A stretch of 64,000 nucleotides of DNA, taken from the NCBI GenBank assembly GCA_918026815.1, contig CAKJVC010000014.1, forward strand, positions 186,001 to 250,000. The letters run 5' to 3'. Shown here piece after piece: positions 11,111-20,438 of the stretch (positions are counted from its first letter, which is position 1; the number at the start of each line of letters is the position of its first letter). The notes beneath the pieces were generated by a model. That model saw only the letters and a program-made list of their open reading frames with translations. It was not told the DNA's origin and made no database searches. This DNA comes from Chalara sp. BL73. Lineage: Eukaryota > Ascomycota > Leotiomycetes > Helotiales. A program made the translations under genes and the position numbers.

Positions 11111-12417
11111 TTACATGTTAAATGGATTCTCGTCTTCAGACCGATAAACCAAATCATCGAAAGGAATATTAGGGCTGTAATTAACGCCGATACATCTTCC
11201 ATTCATCCCACTCACTTTTACTTCCAGTGAGGTCGCAATGAACGACGGCATAGAGCTCTGCTCTCCTTCAAAGGGAACACTCGTATCTTGACCTGCTGAC
11301 CCAAACCCAGAGTCAGTGCCTTTTGCGATTGCCCAGTCAATATTTTGATGTTGTGTCTCAAGAGTATATGAACTGAGAGGCATGTTTCCTCCACAAGCCG
11401 ACTGAAATGCCAGGTGTTTCGGTATTAAATAATCGCAGTCTAGAATACGTCAGCATCAATGACATTTGCCACCAGGAAAATCGAATCTAAGCTTACAAGG
11501 AGTTTCTGAAGCCGGCATCTTGTCACCAAAGATAGAACTGTATATTGTACTATATGCCAATTGCTCCCCATATTTATCAATCTTTGTCTGGTCTCTGTGT
11601 GCCCAGCCCTGCTCCTCCTCGGGGTTCATCCACTCAGATTCCTCTATGCTCAGCTCCCTTGGGATGCATGGTCCCTTGATTTCATGCTCTGCCTTATCTT
11701 TCTCAATGGTCTCCTTCGACGATGTAAGAAATCTCTTTTTACATATTCCGCATCCGAACCGGCAGGTGTGGTATTTCCTCAGGTGCTCACTATATTACTA
11801 AAAGTCAGGTATTATAGTCCATCATCACAATATAAGATAAATGCTTGTTTCTTATTCTGAAATAGTAATCATGCCTTTAGGAAAGAAATAGCCATAAGAA
11901 TTCCACTCAAGGTGAGAAGACATACTTAAGAAGTCGAATGGTTGGAAATCCAGGCCCGTGAGTACAGTTGTTATGTACATTCTCATAACGAGTTTTGCGG
12001 TTTTTAGGATAAGGGCATCCGAACCATTTCTCTTTCTGTCTAGAAAAATTGCTGGAAACCTTGTGAGTATTTGGTTCGTGAAGAGCCTGAGCTCTCCGGT
12101 GCCTAACGGGTGGCATTTATTTCCTGCAATTAATCAGTGTTTCGTAGAAATCCGTGTGGCAAGAGACTTTACCTTCAATTTTGACACAAGTCTCCAATCA
12201 GGTGATGTTGCCAAAGCTGTCCAATCTTTTGATCGAGCTTGCTTTCCTTGAGGTAAAAAAGTATACAGAAAAGGGTGCGTCCCTGGGATCTTCTTTTAGG
12301 AATCGCTGGATGTGATAAGTTCGGAGATCTGACTTTGAATCCCGTGTCTGTGCCAACGAGCTTAAAGGTGTCCCGGAAAGGGGCTGGCAGGTCAGCGGAC
12401 TAATTTATGTTGAGATA
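11111..12417 (-). pseudogene. C2H2-type zinc-finger gene, 3' exons intact, 5' part apparently frameshifted
   Basis: Three 3' exons join cleanly on the minus strand: about 12116-11926, 11789-11497 and 11439-11111. They encode FGCPYPKNRKTRY..C..GPGFPTIRLLNEHLRKYH, then CGICKKRFLTS, then EEEQGWAHRDQ, ending in a Ser/Gly-rich tail. This is the layout of a common fungal family with an incomplete C2H2 pair after a CPYPK motif. Upstream, coding-like pieces (SSGSSRTKYSQGF; KDWTALATSPDW) fall in other frames. One lies one base out of frame across a T5 run near 12058, and no start codon was found. It is either a decayed gene or a gene hit by a homopolymer sequencing error. Confidence 0.6.
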
Positions 12418-13066
12418 TCACCAAAGGTGTGGTAGGTATGGTCAATTCAGGATCGGAGCTGAAAAGATGGGGGCACAGCTGCGAGTTACGAACAACCTAC
12501 CCTATAAGCCGACGCCTGGTACTTGCTTTCATTAAACATACAGGGGAGAACCTATTAATGAAATATGTCGATGATGAATAGAAAAAAAAAGGCGAAGTGA
12601 AAGACATCCGACATAAAAGACTGGTGAAGGGTTGGGGAAATAGGGTGAGAGGTACTGCGTCCTATATGGGACTTAGCTGGTCCTATATAGGACTTTGTGT
12701 AACAACTGGAGAAGATCTATATGGCACATCACGATGGAGCATTCTCACACTCATCACGTAATACAATTCTGGGCAACAACGGTGTACTCATGGTGATGCG
12801 ACTCTTGAAAAAACTGCTTCTGAACAAGGTATATATACCAAGGTCTTCCCACTACTCCTTCTCGGCAGTTTTTATCGAGTAACAACAAGTCATAGATCAT
12901 GTGACTCAGAAAATGCGGCTAGAGTGCAGATGATGGTTGATAAAACAAGGCTGTGCTTTGAGAGCAGTACACTTCAATCTCAAAAATGTGAAATACGATA
13001 TGATTAAGCCCCAGGTCAGTAAGTCAGCCTCTCAAACCTGCTGCCCGATCAATCATATCTTAAAAT
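12418..13066. other. Intergenic region between divergent C2H2 and HET relics
   Basis: About 0.65 kb. It contains a pair of CArG-like direct repeats (listed separately). No coding frame is recognised. Confidence 0.5.
12660..12695. promoter_or_regulatory. Pair of CArG-box-like direct repeats, possible MADS-box site
   Basis: TCCTATATGGGACTT at 12660-12674 recurs as TCCTATATAGGACTT at 12681-12695, 21 bp apart (two helical turns). The second contains CCTATATAGG, an exact CC(A/T)6GG CArG box inside the palindrome TCCTATATAGGA. MADS-box factors (Mcm1/SRF type) bind such sites. It lies about 245 bp beyond the 5'-most coding-like sequence of the C2H2 gene and 370 bp from the HET relic. Function is inferred from motif and spacing alone. 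Confidence 0.4.
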
Positions 13067-14185
13067 ATGTCGTTAAAGTACCAAACTTTGAATGGAGACT
13101 CCCAGGAAGTTAGATTGATCGTGCTGGAGCCTTGTGTGTCCTTCAAATGGCCGGCGGCGCACAATACTGCTGTATCCAAGAAATGGATCTTCTCGACAAA
13201 GATGAAATTTTACTCAGAACCTGAAAGCTATCGAAGTCGGAAGAGACGATGAGCCTGCAATTTTGCTCATAAATGAGACTTGTTGTCACACGATACATGC
13301 AAATCTGGCAAACAAGCCCGAGTATGAGGCTCTTTCATACACGTGGGGCCAGCCGCGTATAGCATCTTGATGGATTGGTAGCCTTTCCCAGTCCGCAAGA
13401 ATCTGTTCCATGACTTTCAAATTTTGCGTTTGGACTATCCTCAAAGAGACCATGTCTTGTGGGTTTGCATCAACCGAGACGATGTCCTCAAAAGGAGCCA
13501 CTAAGATGGGCAAATGGGCGAGATTTATGAACAGGCATCAAGAGCAATAGTTTGGCTCGGGCAAACAATAGTTGGGACGGCAGATGATTTAAGAGAACTA
13601 TTCCAAGACGAGGTAGATCGAGCGCTCCATAATGGACGCCAGAAAGAGATTCTTGAGACTTGAGCGCGCCGAGAATACTGGCAATGCTTTTGATCATACA
13701 AGAACTATTGCTACCGAAGGATGTTGTAGTAGCCGACTTCCATCACTCTTTAGAATGAGGTCGGTGTGTCCGCAATTTTGAAAGATTTATTCGCCGATTT
13801 CGGGAGATATTTGAGCTAGGTAATACTTCTCATCGGGTGCCAAAAGACCCACAGCCGGTGCTCATTTTCGGCGTTGCTAAGGCCGGTCGAAGTAGTCGCC
13901 ATGATATGGCGTTCACGGCAAGAAAGTCAGGAATCGAAAGTTGCTAGCTCCAAGTCTTTGGTTAGCCTGATGCAATTCCATCAAGGAGCGATCTTCGCGA
14001 TCTTCCAGGACATTCGCGGTAAGTTCTATAGTCTTCTAGGTCTGGCAAGCTCTTGTTATCAAGCTGGGATCAAAGTTCGGTATGACCACGCACGCGCAGT
14101 GTTGCACTATCGGATTCTGGAGAATCAGATCTCGGACCATGATTGGCATCATTTGATGTCAGAAATATGGCTTGTCATACAATGA
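13067..14185 (+). pseudogene. Relic of a heterokaryon-incompatibility (HET) domain gene
   Basis: The plus strand keeps the HET landmarks in order but in changing frames: KYQTLNGDSQEVRLIVLEP (start), YEALSYTWGQP, VLWVCINRDDV, GQMGEIYEQASRAIVWLG, then WIIQELLLPKDVVV-like sequence, then GKFYSLLGLASS. These correspond to the HET core motifs (ALSYxWG, WxDxxCIxQ, QVxxMxxIYxxAxxVxxWLG, ExxxA, DPRDKxYALLG). The WVDALCINQ block lacks about three residues, and stops interrupt (TGA after PRIAS, TAA before DGQMG, where a Gln codon is expected). The intact family triggers cell death when unlike hyphae fuse; this copy cannot encode a full protein. Confidence 0.75.
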
Positions 14186-14201
14186 ATCTAAGCCTCCATA
14201 A

Positions 14202-14708
14202 AGCAGTCAATCCATCACAATCCATACAAGTCTCCCACAGTCAACGAGCACAATTATCTTCAGCAGGACTGTAGATCTATTCTCCACCTTGGCACTATTT
14301 ACCTCCGACGGAGATGAATCTGCAAACACCGCCACGCTGAGGATGCCCGATGACTCGTTCTCGACATTGACAAGCGCAGTCGATGCAGAAGGGAATGGCT
14401 TTGTAACTTCTGAGACTAGGAGGACCCGATTAAGCTGTATATTGCGGACTTCTGTGGATATATAGCTAGCACGAACATCCTCACCTAGAGTGAGAGCTGC
14501 TCCACCATCATCCTTTACCGCAACGATTACTATGGCTGAGGACTCATTCGTCAAAGAGGATATGCCAAACAGTGTAACTCCAGCAGCATCTACACCAGCG
14601 AATGATATGTCAACTTAGGCGAATGACGCAGAAGAGAGAGGACGGTGGCTAGGTGTCGCTATTATGTTGATTTTACTCTGGGGATTCATGATACGATCAT
14701 GGTGGTGA
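14202..14708 (+). pseudogene. Relic of a Ser/Thr-rich single-pass membrane protein
   Basis: One plus-strand frame of 168 codons is open apart from two TAG codons. It is rich in Ser/Thr/Ala (STIIFSRTVDLFSTLALFTS; NSVTPAASTPAN) and ends in a membrane segment (WLGVAIMLILLWGFMI) with a short basic-aromatic end. This resembles the stalk and anchor of a fungal surface protein. Both stops are TAG and could each come from one C to T change in CAG. A third stop (TAA, 14199) lies just before the frame. It may be a separate relic or the remains of a fusion to the HET relic. Confidence 0.45.
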
Positions 14709-15167
14709 TTAGATCGAAGATTATCAACTTAACGAATTGGTGGATGGAAATTGGAGGAATCATAGAGTCCAAGTTTCGTTATCTAAGGTGTTCTTAGCGC
14801 ACAAAGGACTCTTAATGCCATGCACTAAGAAATGTATCAAAAGAGATAACGACTGGCTTTAAAGACTAAAAATTCCGAATGTGTCTCATGGTAGTAAGTG
14901 TGGTGGACATGAAAGGCTGAAATATCATAACATGAAGTTGCTTGAAAAATTCAAGGTGACTGTGCCCAAGAAGTCTTTAGAGCGTATATATTATGCCGGT
15001 ATTGATATGCTGTAGAGCAACAATTTTTATTCGGGATTCTCTTGACTTTAGTTCGTAACGCTGTCCAGTTTTAAAGGCTTTATCAAATATCCTGTATAAC
15101 TTTTAGTTCTCGCTTTCTGAAATTTTTTGATACGTGCGAAAAATTGCTGGTCCGTTCAATGATGTCC
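14709..15167. other. Intergenic region
   Basis: About 460 bp of AT-rich sequence downstream of the MYND gene. Nothing is recognised. Confidence 0.45.
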
Positions 15168-15983
15168 TCATTCCACAGTATTGTCTTTCTCAATCAACCC
15201 CTTGTTGCAATACGTCTTATGAAACTTCCAATCCTTCTTCTGGTGCTCCGTGCTGCAATACCGCTCGATCTTACACGCACCACAAAGCACCAAGTCATTC
15301 TGCTTTGAGCACCCGCTATACCCACAAATTACAAGTTGCTCCTTCTGGGATCCTCGGGGGTGGGCTCCAGAGCCAGGCTGCTCAATCTGCCCAATCAACC
15401 TGTCACTGAACCGTCCAAGATAATGCCCGCTGTATTTACGCTTCCAGGCCTTCAACTTCGGAACTAGTTCTGAGATGCGAGGATGCACGGGGTCAGGGAG
15501 GTGTTCTGGCACCAAGAGGATGGTGGACACGAATTGCAACATGTTCCCAAAATCCGCCTCGAAACTGGTAGCCTGCAGGTTGCGGCTGCAAGCCTTCATC
15601 TTCGACTCGATTTCGCGATCGAGCAGTTTTTCGATCACGTCGTGAAGGAGGTTGGGGTGTTTGGCGACGTGAGCGGCGACATCTGGGTTGCTTGTGAGCC
15701 AGTTAAGGAGCATGAATGCGTCGGACGAGTAGTATTGTGAGGAGGTGGTGTCTTTCAGTGCTGGGGCGTCGCTGTAGAGGTATTCAAGAAGCGAGTTGAT
15801 GTATTGAGACCCGATTTGGGCCATCATGCGGCATTGTGTCGGCACCGCAGGCTGACGCTGGAGGACGCCGACTTGTTGTCCCAAGGAGATGGGAAGCTCT
15901 GATGGGAGATCGGGATATTTGAGTGCCGCATAGCCGATAGTGTGCAAGGTCATGCCTTGGGGATATAGATTAGGGGGTGACAT
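15168..15983 (-). CDS. MYND zinc-finger protein, 271 aa, single exon
   Basis: One uninterrupted frame. The C-terminus (about residues 222-260) carries a complete MYND-type zinc cluster: CGYSGC, then CGACKIERYC, then H and C in HQKKDWKFHKTYC. The first 210 residues are helical, without a SET domain or other known catalytic motif, so it is not a SET/MYND methyltransferase. MYND fingers usually mediate protein-protein contacts. Fungal genomes carry many such proteins of unknown role. The start is the first ATG of the frame (MSPPNLYPQG). Confidence 0.85.
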   Translation of the reverse strand: MSPPNLYPQGMTLHTIGYAALKYPDLPSELPISLGQQVGVLQRQPAVPTQCRMMAQIGSQYINSLLEYLYSDAPALKDTTSSQYYSSDAFMLLNWLTSNPDVAAHVAKHPNLLHDVIEKLLDREIESKMKACSRNLQATSFEADFGNMLQFVSTILLVPEHLPDPVHPRISELVPKLKAWKRKYSGHYLGRFSDRLIGQIEQPGSGAHPRGSQKEQLVICGYSGCSKQNDLVLCGACKIERYCSTEHQKKDWKFHKTYCNKGLIEKDNTVE

Positions 15984-16465
15984 TTTGCGTTATAAATTTG
16001 TACGATATACTGAGAAGCTGTGGTTGAGAAAGTGAAGTTCAAGTCAAACACTATTCATAATGGAAAAGCGGTCAGGGGTGCATGTGCCATAAACGCGTCG
16101 AGTCGTGACGTAGTCTGTGCAGGGTTAGATTATCCTGGGCATAACCTTAACCCAAGAGTGAGGTGCGTTTCCTGCAGCAACCAGTGGGAAGAGACTGATT
16201 TGACTTTAGGTCTTTTGGCTCGATAGATCGCCTTCAGAGGTATCAACCAATTCAAGCTGACTCAAGTTCATAATTAGAGCCTGCATGAGAAAATCACGAC
16301 GTTATGCGTACTCGGCTAAATCATCAACAGAGCCTTCCATCCATGCGTGTAATTGGAGCACAAGTTCTGGTCTATCTATAATCTAGCCCTTCTGTTGTGT
16401 CTAGAAATAGACACACACAGCTCAATTTTTTAATTTCTTTTGCGTATTGAATTGACGTTGTGTAC
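15984..16465. other. Intergenic region between the MYND gene and the aldo/keto reductase 3' end
   Basis: About 480 bp. It holds the MYND promoter and the 3' flank of the reductase gene. No coding frame or repeat is recognised. Confidence 0.5.
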
Positions 16466-17618
16466 TTATGACTTATCCGGGAACTTAAAGTCAACACCAA
16501 ATGCCGGATAAACATATCTTGTGAGCTTGCCAGCTTTCTCCAGCTCGGTAGAATACTCCGTGAGAGACTTCAGGTCAGCCTCGTCCAGCTTCACAATCTC
16601 CTTATTCGCTTCTATCCTCGATGGAGTAACAGACTTCGCCAGAACAGCGCTCCCTCGGGCAACTTTTCTTGTTAGTGATTAATTAATGAGACCGAAGTAT
16701 TCACTCACTGTGGTAGCTTAGGAGAACTGTACTCGCAGAAACATTATGCTTCTTGGCAATCTCGAGAATGTGTGCTTCCTTCAACAAAGGCCCTCCAGTG
16801 CTGCCAAGAGGGCTATACGCTGTGATGAGAATTCCCTTCTCTTTGCAGAAGTCCACAATCTCTTGTTGAGGCAATGAAGGGTGATTCTCGATTTGATTGA
16901 CGGCTGGGACTACCGTGGCCTCGGCGAGGAGTTCCTTCAGGTATGGGAGACTGTAGTTGCAAACACCAATAGCCTTAACTTTACCCGTGCCAAGCAGTTT
17001 CTCCATTTCCTTCCAGGTTTGTGTATGCTTCCAATCTAGTACAAGATCTCGAGATCCGTCCGGGAGCTTTGGAAATCGTTCATGGTTTCCTTGGATATAT
17101 TAGCTTCAGGATTTATTAAACCATCTTCGGGAGGCGATACCATTGGGATTCATGGCAACTGGCCAATGAACAAGATACAAGTCGACATAGTCCAGGCCAA
17201 GAGATTTCAAGCTCTTGTCCAAACCTTCCTCAACTCGAGAATGATATGTGCACCATAGCTTGGTGGTGACAAAGATATCCTCTCTTTTCACCCCACTTTC
17301 AAATGCCTTTTTCAGACCAGCTCCAACTTCGTCTTCGTTGGCATAGCAGTATGCGCCATCAATGTGCTTGTAACCAATGGACAAAGCATATTCGACAGCT
17401 TTGGTGACCTCTCCAGCTTCCGATTGCCAGGTACCGAGTCCCTATAAAAATTTATCACGAATTAGTCTTTCGGGTTGAACTCAGGTATCCTCTCACATAT
17501 TTTGCCTGGTTGAGGGCAACGAACTTCTTAAGTCGAAATGGGAGCGTGTTCGGTGAAGGCAACTTACCAGAGCTGGAATCTCTGCACCCGTGTTGAGCTT
17601 GAATCGGATATCAGCCAT
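16466..17618 (-). CDS. Aldo/keto reductase, 309 aa, 4 exons
   Basis: Exons 17618-17568, 17441-17141, 17089-16709 and 16662-16466 join in frame. All four family catalytic residues are visible: Asp in HIDGAYCY, Tyr in the same motif, Lys in TTKLW and His in LVHWP. The NADPH-site region [11 protein letters not shown] lies near the C-terminus. The length is standard for the (alpha/beta)8 barrel. It should be a cytosolic NADPH-dependent reductase of aldehydes or sugars; the substrate cannot be read from sequence. It is divergent from the Ku70 gene with a 445 bp shared upstream region. Confidence 0.92.
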
Positions 17619-18063
17619 GTTTTCTTTGGATTCGTAAAATGATTGTAGATGTTTATGAAAATGTATTCAACATCTAGGCGAAATTCAAATGTTCCCCTCG
17701 TCCCTGAGCTAAAGTATGTTATGACCCCTCCACAGCGGGCCGACGGCGGGCATTAAGCCGAGACTTCGCCCGTCATCATGCTTGTCATGCCCTGTTTTTC
17801 CACCAACCTTGTCCAGCCCCATGGAACCCCAATTTAACCTGACGGAGAGGAAAGCTGATTGTGTTCACGTGATTACGCGACACTCTAGTCACGGTTCATT
17901 CAGGCATGCTCTGGTGCCTATTTCCGGCGCGTTTCCAACATCGTCCCTCCGACGCACCAAAACTGCCATCGTTAGCAATTGTACCATACAACTACAATAC
18001 AATACTCTGTTGAGTCAACTTTCTTCACTGCAATCGACTGGCGGAGACGTAGGCAGTCTCGAG
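17619..18063. other. Divergent promoter region, aldo/keto reductase and Ku70
   Basis: 445 bp serving both genes. A perfect TCACGTGA octamer lies at 17865-17872, about 190 bp upstream of the Ku70 start. No coding frame is convincing. Confidence 0.6.
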
Positions 18064-20092
18064 ATGTCAGACGAGCGAGAGCCATGGATGAAGACGGAGG
18101 AGGAGGAAGAGGAAGTTGAGGACGAGACTGTGAGCTCTTGAAGAGCCGTACTATGGACTAAAAACTCACAATACCACAGAATTATAAGTCGCAGAAGGAT
18201 GCAGTCATATTCGCAATCGATGTTAGCAAATCTATGTTAAGCGCTCCCTCGGATCCAAAGGGTGATAGTCCCACTATCGCTGCCCTCAAATGTGCCTCTT
18301 TAATTATGCAACAACGGATTATATCAAACCCGAAGGACATGATGGGAGTGCTACTATATGGCACGGAAGAAACGAAATTTCAAGATGACGCCGGAGATGG
18401 ACGGGCCGGCCTGCGATACCCGCACTGCTATCTACTCAATGAGCTTGATGTGCCATCGGCAGAAGATGTCAGGACCCTAAAAGAGCTAGTCGAAGATGGA
18501 GAGGAGACAGACAAATTATTAACTCCTACGAAAGAGACTGTTACAATGTCTAATCTTTTGTTTTGCGCCAACCAGATCTTCACCATTAAGGCCCCAAATT
18601 TCGACTCACGAAGGCTATTCATCATCACTGATAATGACGACCCCCATGCAGAGGACAAGAATGCTAGGTCACAAGCAGCTGTACGGGCCAAGGATCTCTA
18701 TGATCTTGGAGTCATCATTGAGCTCTTTCCAATATCACACCCAGATCACGAGTTCGACCGAATAAAGTTTTATGATGTTAGTGCCATAGAAACTTGATAT
18801 ATAGTAGCTAATTCATGTAGGATATCATCTATCGCGATCCTAACGAAGGTGAAAATGCCGGCTCAGGTCAAAAGAGCTTTAAGTCTTTTGGTGAAGGAGG
18901 TATATCTCTTCTAAATCACCTTATATCTGATATCAACTCCAAACAAGTCGCCAAGAGATCACTCTTTTCAGATATGCCTTTTGAGATTGGCCCAGGACTC
19001 ACAATCTCTGTAAAGGGTTATAACATATTGCAAAAGCAGTCTCCAAACAGGAGCCATTACGTCTATACTGGCGGTGAAGAGGCTCAAATCGTAGTGGGCG
19101 AGACGACAAAATCCACCGATGATAGTACCAGGGTGCTTGATGTAATAGAGATCAAGAAAGCATACAAGTTCGGAGGTGGCCAGGTTCTTTTCACTCCGGA
19201 GGAACAAAAGGAATTGAAAAATTTTGGCTCGCCAGTTATACGAATCATTGGTTTCAAGCCTCAGGATCAATTGCCTATGTGGGCGTCGGTAAAGAAGTCG
19301 ACATTCATATATCCCAGCGAGAACGATTACGTTGGTTCTATACGAGTCTTCGGGGCTCTGTGGCAGAAGTTGCTGAATGACAAAAGGATGGGAATCGCAT
19401 GGCATATCCCTCGAGCCGGGTCCAAGCCGATTCTTGTCGCCATTCTCCCATCGGAAGAAAAGCTCGATGATCAAGGTGGACAAAGGACACCACAAGGCTT
19501 ATGGCTCTTTCCATTACCATTTGCCGACGACATACGTCAGCCTGCAGATGCCATCAAACCTGAACGCGCTCCAGATGAGCTTGTCGATGAAATGCGAAAG
19601 GTTGTTCAGCAGCTGCAACTTCCTGGGGCAACTTACGATCCTAGCAGATACCCGAATCCATCTCTGCAGTGGCATTACAGAATATTACAAGCAATGGCAC
19701 TTGAGGAGGAAGTCCCAGAAAAAGCTGTGGACAAAACTATTGGGAAACACCGACAAATTGATAAGCGAGCAGGGGAGTATATCCAGAAATGGGGAATGTT
19801 GCTGGAAAAGTACACGCAATCCTTCGCAGCTGAGCGTAGATCTTGGGGATCAGTTAAGCGCGAGTTGGACGACGAGGATGAGGCTCCAAAGAAGAAAATT
19901 AAAAAGGAGTCGCATGCTCAGAAGCTGGACAGCATGAGCGATAAGGATATTAAGGCACTGGCTGCTGCTGGACATGTAAACAAGCATACTTTGCCAGAGT
20001 TGAAATCGTGGTGTAGCTCGAAGGGTTTGTCACTGAGTGGAAAGAAAGCAGACTTAGTGGAGAGGATTGAGCAGTGGTGCGAAGAGAACTGA
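18064..20092 (+). CDS. ku70: Ku70, DNA end-binding subunit of non-homologous end joining, 644 aa
   Basis: Exons 18064-18129, 18180-18776 and 18821-20092 join in frame. An acidic N-terminus ([10 protein letters not shown]) precedes the von Willebrand-like domain ([12 protein letters not shown]). Next come the Ku core beta-barrel ([12 protein letters not shown], then the [14 protein letters not shown] region) and the C-terminal arm. The protein ends in a basic patch (KKKIKK) and a SAP DNA-binding domain ([26 protein letters not shown]). Ku70 pairs with Ku80, loads on double-strand breaks and recruits ligase IV; it also acts at telomeres. The order and length are those of fungal Ku70. The ATG at 18064 gives the usual start. 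Confidence 0.96.
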
Positions 20093-20438
20093 GCGCTGAA
20101 TAATGAATTATGAGTTTGTGTATCATAGGCTAACGACTTGTCATGTAGGAAGGCATAAGCTAAGGCTCGGGATAGGGCTTGTACAATGTTACCTCAATCA
20201 TATTTGCATTGAGCTTAGAGACGCCTGTAACAAATTCTGGACTTCCTTTTCCAGAGCTATGTTATCTCGGATGGCATTTGTATGACTAGGTTACATTCGG
20301 CTCAGACGTGTGAATTGACCAATGATGGCCGATCGTCCGAGCCTCCCAATCACCAGCCACGGAAATAAAGGTTGCCACATCCAATGACATTTCCAAATCT
20401 TTGTCCTCTCAGTCGCACGTGTTGTAGCAATTCTTACG
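20093..20438. other. Intergenic region after Ku70
   Basis: 346 bp. No gene is recognised. Confidence 0.5.

Noticed and set aside
14207..14554. Minus-strand frame of 115 codons
   Set aside because: It is antisense to the Ser/Thr-rich relic. Its Val/Ser composition mirrors the opposite strand and no family is visible.
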